Positions 29,401-41,400 of a stretch of DNA of 64,000 nucleotides are shown here, one piece after another (the stretch's first letter is position 1; every line of letters starts with the position of its first letter). This stretch comes from Sinohyriopsis cumingii (Eukaryota > Mollusca > Bivalvia > Unionida > Unionidae). The stretch spans positions 48,009,574 through 48,073,573 of the forward strand of contig CM068842.1 of the NCBI GenBank assembly GCA_028554795.2, written 5' to 3'. A model generated the notes under the pieces. That model was given only the letters and a program-made list of their open reading frames with translations, did no database searches and was not told where the DNA came from. The position numbers and the translations under genes are program-made.

Positions 29401-32400
29401 AAAAGAGAGCCAGAATGACTGAGGGTATCACAATCCTTGTCAAAAGAGAGCCAGAATGACTGAGAAAGGGTATCACAATCCTTTCAAAAGAGAGCCAGAA
29501 TGACTGAGAAAGGGTATCACAATCCTTGTCAAAAGAGAGCCAGAATGACTGAGAAAGGGTATCACAATCCTTTCAAAAGAGAGCCAGAATGACTGAGAAA
29601 GGGTATCACAATCCTTGTCAAAAGAGAGCCAGAATGACTGAGAAAGGGTATCACAATCCTTTCAAAAGAGAGCCAGAATGACTGAGAAAGGGTATCACAA
29701 TCCTTGTCAAAAGAGAGCCAGAATGACTGAGGGTATCACAATCCTTGTCAAAAGAGAGCCAGAATGACTGAGAAAGGGTATCACAATCCTTGTCAAAAGA
29801 GAGCCAGAATGACTGAGAAAGGGTATCACAATCCTTTCAAAAGAGAGCCAGAATGACTGAGAAAGGGTATCACAATATCCTCAGTACTAATGGATGTGGA
29901 TAACAAACAACTTACTGGAGTTTCTTCTTCCATAAGGTAAGCCCCATGCCCTTTCTCTATTGCTTCCTTGTACTCCTTCCTTGCCTTGCTTTTCTCTTTC
30001 ACCTGACCTGAAAACACATGCATACTTATAATACAACATCATATAGTATTAACAGACTCCTTCATATGCATCAGTGTAGAATAGGAATATTCCACCCAAG
30101 GGTTCAAATTTTGTGTCAAACACGAGGCTCCATCAGTATCTGACAAAAACTTCACGGCAGATTTTCCTTTTCTATCCTGAAGCATCATTAACAGGTGACC
30201 CTTTCACCTAAGCAGGTTTATGTAGTAGTGTAAAAAACAACCAAAACTTTACATCAAGTCTATTTTACCTAATTTACTGTAACCTGATGAACATTCTGTC
30301 TAAAGATGAAGGCATAATTAATATGCCCTTTATTACTTATAATCAAAACCAACTAAGATGTTGATAATAATAAACCCAACAAATCACAAATACGGCTTTA
30401 ATAGTGATAAGAACCTCAATCAATCAATTTTAAGTTCACCTCATTAATATCCATTGATCTACCGTATATACTCATGTATAAACCCATTCGCATATAAGCT
30501 GAGCCCCACACTGATCTAAGCTCCTTATTTAAACACTCCACGTACCTGACAGAAATGTATTTCAAGCTGATCAAAATCAGGTCACAAATATGGCTTCCAG
30601 ATTGGTAATATGGTCAGTCAATCAGATGCAAAATTACATCATTAATTATCAAATTTGTCCATGAGCTTGATAATATAGGAATAAAAAATGATATTTTAGC
30701 TTGAACATAAACTTTTTCTTGGCAGATCAAATCTGTAACAAATTAACTGAAGAAAACATTTTTCAACTTTTGCAATAAAAACAAAACTGAAGAAAATAGT
30801 TAACATCTGAAACCTTTTTATTCATATCATTACATTTAAATATACACAAGTCAGTAAACTAGAATCATCATGAACACTTTAACTGAGGTTTCAAAACTTC
30901 TTAATTTCTTTCACTTTGCAATTTAAGTAGAAAAATATTCTGACATTTCCTATGCAAAAATTTCTCAAATTTTAGTAGTCTTCTTTAAAGGATGGATCAT
31001 TAAAAATGTAAAGTGAACATCCAAATGATTTTCTTGAAACATTTTCTTCAGACTTGCATCAAAAAGTATCACAAACGAACCTGAAACACTGTTTTTCATT
31101 GGATGCTCAAAATACTCTGCCAAACCAAACAGATTTAAGTATGCTGCATTCATCTCACCACATGAAAACTGTTTAACCTTGTCATGGCTTGACAATGGAC
31201 TACTCCAATGGGTGGCTATTCGTCCTTTCCATCTTCATCAGTCTTACAGAAGATAGACCAAAGAAAGATGCAATTGTGACACTTAGTTCGATTTTAAACA
31301 TATGTAACCACTCTTCACCTTACTCAACTTTCCTCATTTACAAAGAATTCTTCCACTTCACTGGACATGGGCTTTTCAAGAAGGTATACTAATACTAAAA
31401 ACAACATCAGAGGATTCCAAATGTCAAAATCAAAGACTCGTACCCAGCTGTATTGTTCAAACTAGTGTCAGCACTAACATCATACCAGGTCAAATTCATC
31501 CAGGCAACACTAATGAACACATAATATGATCAATAATTTTGTTTTTCAAATGTGAATAAACATTTTTCTTTCAAATAAACTCTGAAAACCAATTAAATTT
31601 ATTTTATTTATAATAACTCCAGGACATTTTGGAAAACATCAAGGAGATTTCTTTATCAAAATTCAAGGACTCTCCAAAAGCAAAACAAACCCTTTATGAC
31701 TTAATTCCATAAGTTTTCCAGGAAACCCTTACAATTCCAGGGCTTTTCCAGGCCTCTGTAAACCCTGAAGCTATATTTTAAACTTAGACATCATACCTAA
31801 AGTCACTTACAGTACTTGTAAGAGTTTTATATTTTCGTCAAAATTCATCTCTCTTTAGAGTTTCCTATGTCTCAGCTTTACAACAGTGATATAACTAAAA
31901 AATCAAATCGGTTTATGCAATATTATATCAAATATTTCATGTGAAAAATGACACTAATATACCCTTACCTACAATGTGCTTCCCATTGATGAAAGCTTCA
32001 AAGCCACAGACTGCTGCTGAGTCATCCAGAGGAAACACATACTTGGCTTCAATAGGAGTGTTACTGCTGTTATGGTAATACTGTAGTACAACCACCTGTT
32101 ACCAATGTATAATGTGTGATAAATGAAATATTTCTGTCTTACAAAAATAAAGTCAAATCTGAACATAATAGCCACTTTTGGGGGCAAGCTAAAGTTTTTT
32201 TAAATGGTTATTTACTCTTCTGATACATACAAGTCTAGGAAATTGTATTATCTATCCTGTGCATCAACCAATCGGTGGAACCTATTGTTAATGAATCCCA
32301 AATACAAAAAAATGAATTGCTTACAGAAGTTATTGTAAATCAAGAAGAGTAATTAAACAGGGGCTTATAGCATATCTCCACATGCATGTGAACTTGACAC

Positions 32401-35400
32401 TGATGATGAAATTGTAAGAGTGATGTGATATGTGACACATCTTTGTGACATGAAGAAAAAGTGTGCCAATTTGCATATCAGTCTCAAACGGCATTAGCTA
32501 CAGCCTTCACACCTTAAAAAAGTGTTCTTGTAATGTGACTGTGACCTTGAAGAAAGGACTCTGAAAGTGGTATGCAGAACTCACAACTAGTGGGTTGCAA
32601 GTTTGAATCCTGCCCAGACCAGACCAGGTCAACTTCCAAGGTCAAGTTTTCACAATGTAAATTTGTATGACATTTTAGGTTATTACCTAAAGTAGCTTTC
32701 AAGTTACTGATTGGACATTTAAGTCCACAAACTTGATTTTTAATCTTGATCTTTATAGGTGGTGCTCTACAGTTTCATATTTAGCATAGGGTTAGAATTT
32801 TAAAGGAAAAGAATTTCCAAAAGTACAATATCCAAAGAAATGTCAGCCATATTACATTAAAGTCGCATAGAGGTATGCCAACATTCTCTCCACTGTGCAT
32901 GTTTTTAATTGCTGTGGGTATAAATTCACAAATTATATAAAACATTAAAATCACAACAGAAAAATGATATAAATTTTCTAAATTAAAATTTGCTATAAAT
33001 AGATCCAACTGTACATGCACAAGATCATAAGTTCCCTGCCAGCTTTTCTTCAAACTGCAGGTGGCTAGTCAAGGTGGCTTGATAATTTGTATGGTAGAGC
33101 CACAACCAGTGGGTACAGGTCTGCATCCTGCCAAGACATGTCCAGGTCAACTGTTGTGGTGTCTCTTGGCAAAGTAATTTACTAACTTTGCACTGGTACT
33201 AGGGTGGCACTCTACAGTTTCGCATTTTGCATAGGGTTAGAATTTTAAAGAAAAAGAATTTCCCCTGCTTTCTTCACTGGTTATATTGGCTATTTAAAAA
33301 AGACCTTGTATATCTTAGGTATAATTCAAACGACCTTTAATTCCCTTTTTTTTGGTGTATGACTGATGGGTTTAATATGGGTTATAGAGTATACAGCTTG
33401 GCCTTACTCTAGATGTGCACCTTTCAAAAAAGTGCTAGCTCTACTTGGTCATTTTCACTTCCTGAACTTCAGAGGTAAATTGTATAAAAAAGAGCTTATA
33501 ACTTTTTTTACATTTTATATATTTGGTAATTCATTCATTGCACTTTCAGAAGCTGGTATTGTCTAGTCTGGCAAAATTCATTTTCCCTATTTTAATAGCT
33601 GCTATAGATAGTGTACTTTAGACTAATTCAGGCTGATTTTGTAGCACAAGGGAGTAGTCATTTTAGTTAGCAGTGTGCTTGGATCATGTACAATTTCCAA
33701 AAGTACAATATCCAAAGAAATATCATCCACATTAAATTAATGCAGCATAGAGGTATGCCAACATTCTCTCCATTGTGCATGTTTTAAATGCAAACAACTT
33801 CACCTTACATATGTCACTCTCTCAAAAGTACATAATAACTAGTGAGTGCCCCCTAAATAGATTTTCATGTGTTGATGAGTCATTTAACCATTACTAATCG
33901 ATGAGTCAATCAAAATCAATCTAATCGATGAGTCAATCAAAATCAATCTAATCAATAAGTGAATCAAAATTAATCGAATCAATGAGTTAATCAAAATCAA
34001 TATATTCAATGAGTCAATCAAAATCAATCTAATCAATGAGTCAATCAAAATCAATCTAATTGATGAGACAATCAAAATCAATCTAATCAATGAGTCAATC
34101 AAATTTAATCTAATCAATGAGTTAATCAAAATCAATATAATCAATGAGTCAATCAAAATCAATCTAATCGATGAGTCAATCAAAATCAATCTAATCAATG
34201 AGTCAATCAAAATTAATCTAATCAATGAGTTAATCAAAATCAATATAATCAATGAGTCAATCAAAATCAATCTAATCAATGAGTCAATAAAAATCAATCT
34301 AATTGATGAGACAATCAAAATCAATCTAATCAATGAGTCAATCAAAATTAATCTAATCAATGAGTTAATCAAAAGCAATATAACCAGTCCATTGAAATCA
34401 ATCTAACTGTATGCACTCACATGGGCCACTAGGTCCAGCATTTTGGCTCGGACATGGACACTTTTCAGTGGGACAGATTCTTTGCCAGTTCCCTGCAGTC
34501 CAGCCTTGACCTTGGATAATGGGTCCTGAATGTTCTTCACATCAGTGATATCTTAAAAATAGAGAGGAAACAAACACTTTAATATTTATTTTTCAAAATG
34601 TCAATAAAGTGAAAATCAATAAAAATATTTATGTACATTTGATGATGAGGTTTTGGTTTGATCTGCTGAGAATTGCCAGGGGTACATCCCAGACTTTTTG
34701 TTACAAGAAATTTACTAAATTCCATCTGAATCTGACATTGATTTATATTTTATTTTATTTCCTTTGCATATATCCTTGGTATCACATTATTTGTTAAGAA
34801 CATGTATACTTTAATGTACCACTTATTTTGAGAACAGTTTCATTTTTACTTTTATATTTTAACATGCTACTTGTAACATGAACCATTTTGATTTTGATTA
34901 TTACAATTTACTGCGCTACTTGTCTTGCAAAACATTTTGATTATTAGAATTTAATATGCTACTTGTCTTGCAAAACATTTTGGTTATTACAATTTAGTAC
35001 GCTACATGATACTTGTCTTGTGAAACATTTTGATTATTATAATTTAGTACGCTACATGATACTTGTCTTGTGAAACATTTTGATTATTATAATTTAGTAC
35101 GCTACATGATACTTGTCTTGCAAAACATTTTGATTATTACAATTTAATATGCTACTTGTCTTGCAAAACATTTTGGTTATTACAATTTAGTATGCTACAT
35201 GATACTTGTCTTGTGAAACATTTTGATTATTATAATTTAGTACGCTACATGATACTTGTCTTGTGAAACATTTTGATTATTATAATTTAGTACGCTACAT
35301 GATACTTGTCTTGTGAAACATTTTGATTATTATAATTTAGTACGCTACATGATACTTGTCTTGCAAAACATTTTGATTATTACACTTTAGTATGCTACTT

Positions 35401-38400
35401 GTCTTGTGAGACATTTTGATATTACAATTTAGTATGCTACATGATACTTGTCTTGTGAAACATTTTGATTATTAGAATTTAGTACGCTACATGATACTTG
35501 TCTTGTGAAACATTTTGATTATTACAATTTAGTATACTACTTGTCTTGTGAAACATTTTGATTATTACCATTTAGTATGCTACTTGTCTTGTGAAACATT
35601 TTGATAATTACACTTTAGTATGCTACATGATACTTGTCTTGTGAAACATTTTGATTATTACAATTTAGCATGCTACATGATACTTGTCTTGTGAAACATT
35701 TTGATTATTATAATTTAATATGCTACTTGTCTTGTGAAACATTTTGATTATTACAATTTCGTATGCTATTTGTCTTGTGAAACATTTTGATTATTACAAT
35801 TTCGTATGCTACTTGTCTTGCGAAACATTTTGATTATTATAATTTAATATGCTACTCGTCTTGTGAAACATTTTGATTATTACAATTTAATATACTACTT
35901 GTCTTGCGAAACATTTTGATTATTATAATTTAATATGCTACTTGTCTTGTGAAACATTTTGATTATTACAATTTCGTATGCTATTTGTCTTGTGAAACAT
36001 TTTGATTATTACAATTTCGTATGCTACTTGTCTTGCGAAACATTTTGATTATTATAATTTAATATGCTACTCGTCTTGTGAAACATTTTGATTATTACAA
36101 TTTAATATACTACTCGTCTTGTGAAACATTTCGATTATTACACTTTAATATGCTGCTTGTCTTGTGAAACATTTTGATTATTACACATTAATATGCTATT
36201 TGTCTTGTGAATGCAAACTTTTAGTAAATTATGTTTCTCCAAGAATACTTACCCAATCACATTAACGTTAGGGATATAAGCCTGCTACCTGTCGAATCCA
36301 GCCCTACTAAAAGACGAAAATTCATCTTTTCTGTCTATCTCATATAGACCAAAGGGCAATAACTCTTGCCCCTTACCTCCCCTTGCCACCGCCAGGTGTC
36401 ACTAGTATTTTAAGCTGAGCGATATATATTATACGAGAATGCTCGCATAGCGGGGTGGTTGGGACGGTTTTTAAGTAATGTGATCGGGTAAGTATTCTCG
36501 GAGAAACATAATTTACTAAAAATTTGCTTTCTCCTTCAAATACGTTCCTTGATCACATTAACGTTAGGAGAATAGGTAATAGGAGGAGGGAATGCTGAGC
36601 ATCCTACCTCCACCCCGGGTACCTTCTAGGGAATGATGGCTGGATTCCCCTTTTGAAAGATAACCCGTTCTCCTAATTTCATCAGCAACACAGCCTAGGG
36701 TCCCATGATATGTGACCCCTATATACAGTTAAGAAGATAGTTATTGAAATCTTCTTACCTACGAAATTTCACTGGCGAATCCAGCGAAGCTGATAGGCTG
36801 TGCTGATTGTTTTAAATGGGTCTGGTGGTCATCTGGGCTGCCGACACCGGACCTACCAGATTCAAGGTTTGCCTCTGCGAAGCCAAATCTCTGAGATAAA
36901 AACTGGAGAAGGTTGACTCTGCATGCCAGCCAACAGCTTCTATTATACCTCGGATCAAAACATTGCGTTCGAATGCAAGGCTTGCCGAGATTGCTCTAAT
37001 CTCATGAGCTGTAATCTTCATGAGGCGACTCTGATCTTGTGAGACCTCAGAGTACGCTGAGCGTATAACCCACTTCAGCCATGAAGCACAGGCTTGAGGG
37101 GTGATATCCCGTTTACCAGCTTTGACCGGAAGAAAGAGGTGCTTATGTGTGTCCCGACACGCCTCTGTGCATTTTAAATAGTGCTTGTGTGCACAAACAG
37201 GATCTTGCATGGCTGTTGCTCTTGACTTATCTGTGGAAGAGAGCGAGCGTATGATGATTCTTTGATTGCCAATGGATGGTAACCTATTTTTGGCTACAAA
37301 GCCTGGTTGTGTCAGGAGGACCACCGAACCATCTGATCTGAACTGAAGAAAGTTCGGGTCACTGGAAAGGGCATGTAACTCACTCACCCTGCATGCTGAA
37401 GCTAAGGTTATACATAAATATGTTTTGTATGATAGTAACTTTAACGAAGTGTGGGCTAAAGGTTCAAATTTGTCCGAATTGAGCCATGTTAAAACCCAGG
37501 ACAGATTCCATTTTGGAAACGGTGAGGGATTTTGGTCGATTGAAATCAAAATTGGCTAAAAGATCTGATAGATCTTTGTTATGCCCAGTATCACATCTAC
37601 CATGATGGCAGAATGTGTCTGATATCATGGAGTGGTAGCCTTTGATAGTAATTGGGGCCAACTGTTTCTCCTCGAAAAGCCAGAGAAAAAAGTCGGCCAT
37701 TTGAGGGATTGAGACACTCAAAGGGATGATGTTATTGATATGGCACCAGTCCCTGAAAACACGCCACTTTCCCTCGTAAGCCTTCAGAGTGGAGGGCCTT
37801 CTTGCTCTTGAGATTCTCTCCACAATCAAAGGTTTAAATTGTTTGTCTCGCAAGGCTGTCCGGACAAGAGCCAAGCGTGATAAGAAGACGGTCCGGGCAG
37901 AGGTGGAACACCCGTGACCGCGGTTGTTTGAGAAGATTCTGGCTGGTTGGAATCTTCCTGGGTAGATCTATCGCTAGATCGAGTAGATCGGTGACCCAGG
38001 ACTTGTTCCATTTGAGAGGGGCAATCAGAATCATCCGACAGTTCTGACCCCTTAACCTCTGGATTATTTTCGGTACCAAAACCGTGGGAGGGTAGGCGAA
38101 TGCCCACAACCCCTCCCAGCTGATTGACAGAGCATCCACGGCCCAAGCCTCTGGGTCTGGAACCGGAGAGACGAAGATGGGCAACTTGCGATTCCACCTT
38201 GTCGCAAAAAGATTGATCATCAGACGCCCCCAAAGTGTGCAAATCAGAAGAAAGACTGATTGATGGAGTGACCATTCCGTGTGAATGACTTGACCTTTCC
38301 TGGATAGAGTGTCGGCCAAGACACTGAGTCTGCCGGGAATGTGTCTGATTTGTACGTTGATGTGGAGGTTGTCACACCAACGTAGAAACTGCCAGATCAG

Positions 38401-41400
38401 AATGCACAGGTCTGGTGATTTGGTGCCCCCTTGTTTGAGGAGGTACGTCACCACCACAGAGTTGTCTGACATAACAAGGACAGTTTTTCCTGAGAGTTGA
38501 TCCTTCCAGAAATGAAAGGCATTGATGACAATCCTCATTTCTAAAAGGTTGATGTGGAGAGTCCTCTCCCCTGGCTCCCACGTGCCACTGACTGTAGCGA
38601 AGTCCAGCAACAGGTGGGCACCCCAACCATAGGTACTGGCGTCGGTACATACCGTTATCTCCGCTTGGGGCATCTCCAGAGGAATCCCTGTGGACAGCCA
38701 ACTGGGGTTGTGCCACTGACGCAGGAATGATTGTATCTCAGGCGTGATCATTATTGTTTGATTGAGGGGACTTGAAAAGGGACGCCATTGTGCCAGTAAC
38801 GTCATTTGTAAGGGACGCATAAAAAGATGGCCAAGCGGGATCAAGTCTGCTGCCGCATTGAATAATTCGAGGAGTTGCAAGAATTCTCTCGCTGAAATCC
38901 ACGTCCTGTTGGAAACGGACTTGACGAGTTCGACGATCCGGATTACGTGAGCGCGAGGAAGCCATACCAGATTCAGATTGGTGAGAAACTCCATACCCAG
39001 ATGGACAAAATGCTGGGATGGACGGAGATCGGACTTTTTCCAGTTCACGAGAAAGCCTAGATGATCTAAAAGTGCTAAAAGATCGTTTCTGCCTTTGAGC
39101 AGAATAGAACTTACCATATGTTTCTGGAGGATGTTGTCCAAGTACACTGCCGTACCTGTAGATAAAGTCGAGCGGAACAGGGTGACAATGCAATCCATAA
39201 CCTTGGTAAAAGCCTAAGGGCTGATGTTGAGGCCAAAGGGTAGGACCTGGAACTGATAAACCGCGTCGCGGTAAGCGAATTGGAGGAATTTCCGTGATGC
39301 AGGGTGGATAGGGACATGAAAATATGCGTTGGTCATATCTAGATTGACGGCATACTCATCCCACCGGATGGAAAGACGGCTTGATCTCGCCGTTTCCATC
39401 TTGAATTTCGGTGGTAAAATGTATTGGTTGAGGCGACTCAGGTCGATGATTGGCCTCAACTTGCTGTTTGCCTTCTGGATAAGAAACAGCCTGGAATGAA
39501 ACCCTGGCGATTGCAGTTTTTTCACCATCTCCACCGCCCGTTTTTCTATAAGCGACCGTATCTCCTGTTGTAGAAAGGTATTCTTCTCCCAATTGGACGG
39601 TACGTCCGTGAAGAGGGGAGAGGAGGACAGGGGAGGGGGTTGGATAAATGAAATCCGAAGCCCCTCCGAAATGACCTGGATCACCCAATTGTTCTGAGGA
39701 AAAAAGGTGGTCCAGTGGTCCTGAAATTGCAGGAGGCGGCCACCCACAGGTAGGCTGTCCGCGGGTGGTGGGGAGGGTATGTCAACTTTTAGAGTTAGGA
39801 GGCTTGAAGACGGAGAAACTTTGTTTCTTACCGCCTCTGTATGGTTGCCTCCTAGCTTGATTAGACTGTTGTCTCCTGGCATTAGGTTGGGATCTATACT
39901 GCACATTTGACTGTAAGGATCCCTTGTCCCTGGTCCACCAATCATCCCTCCGCTGTGGCAGGCGATTTTTTCTAAACGCCTGCAAGGGTTGGGCGGCAAG
40001 TTGGAGGGGCAGTTCCTGAGCTGTCTGCTTCCGAACTTCTTCAATATTTCCTCCAAAGAGTAAAGGCGACCCAAACGGAGTCATCCGTAAAGCCAGAGTA
40101 TGATGGGGCTTGAGCGACGTGGACCGCAGACATGCGTTACGTCATATCAGGTCTAAGATCAGGTCTAAGTTGGCAGAAGCAGTCAACGCATTAGCCATCG
40201 AATGGTCAGCTGCCCTGTTAATAACTCTAGCAATCCGGGCCATCGCTTCCCAAGCATGGTCTTTGTCGGATTTTTCTGCGAGTCGGAAAAATGGCTAATG
40301 AAGCCAAGTCTAACATTGAAGACGTAGCGACTACGTTCCGGACTAGCTCTGACGTGGCATGGAACACATTTTTGTCCACTTTGTAAAACAGTGGAGCAGA
40401 CATGTGAACTGCTGCAATATTTTTGTCCAGGGCCAGAAGATCCGTACTGAAGGCATCGGAATGAGTTTTGTACCAGCGTCGCTGGAACTTGGCTTTCTGA
40501 AAAGAACGCCTTAGCATTCCCCAGATCACCTATTCGTCCTGATAGACGATCACTGATCTCCTTAATTTTTGCAGACTGGGGAAGGAGCCGGAAGGATGGC
40601 GTCTCTTCCTCCCCGTCAAGATCTACAGATGCCTTAACTTTGTAGTCTTGAGTGGTGGTAGGAGGTGGAGGGCATTCTGAAGTTGCCAACACCCTATAAA
40701 TTTCTTCCACTGCTGCCTTGAAGCCAAACTCAGTCCGTTCCATGGTTGGATCTGTGTACGGCTGATTTGCAGGAGTTTCGTCACCCTCACTGTGTGCCAA
40801 GTTGTGTTCTGGAATAGCTTGCATTTCTGGATAGAGCATACCAGGTGGCATAGATGACGCGATTCCGTCATCCTTGACACTGTCACTAACTCTCCCTTGT
40901 GGATAAGCCGTGAACATATGGACAGACGGCCCTGCCGGCTGGTTTGTCTGGCTTGTGGTTGGCCTGAATGTTGGCGACGGTCCTGCTATCACCAGTACTG
41001 GCTGCTCCAATGGCCTGGCTGGACGGACAGATTTCTCACTAAAATCCCCACCATAGTATTGGTATGTTGCTGGCGGTACAGCTTGACGGACGGATTTATC
41101 ACTAAGATCCCCGTAAATCATATTTGGTCGGAATGTTTTAGCAATAGGGTCCCCATGCTGGGACAGCTGGATGGCTGGTGACATAGAGGTTGTATAACGA
41201 AATGGATCCGATGGATCCGGTAAAAACCCCATGCGTCCTGACTTACAGGCCCGAAGGCCATGCTCGGACATGTGGGGGGACTTATGCCCACTGGGCAGCG
41301 TAAAATTGGGGGAACATTCCCCCAATGAGTCAGAAAAAGCTGTGGAAGCAAGCGAGGGAAATAAGGGTAATATCTGGCCTGATGTCAATAGCTGCGTCGT

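Noticed and set aside
28622..29459. Array of 45-bp repeats as a possible CRISPR or repeat protein gene
   Set aside because: Units abut with no unique spacers, the DNA is eukaryotic intron, and frames are open on both strands because 45 is a multiple of 3.
33884..34378. 164-codon hydrophobic frame (IRLILIDSL repeats)
   Set aside because: Translation of a 27-bp minisatellite, directly beside a PARP4 donor.
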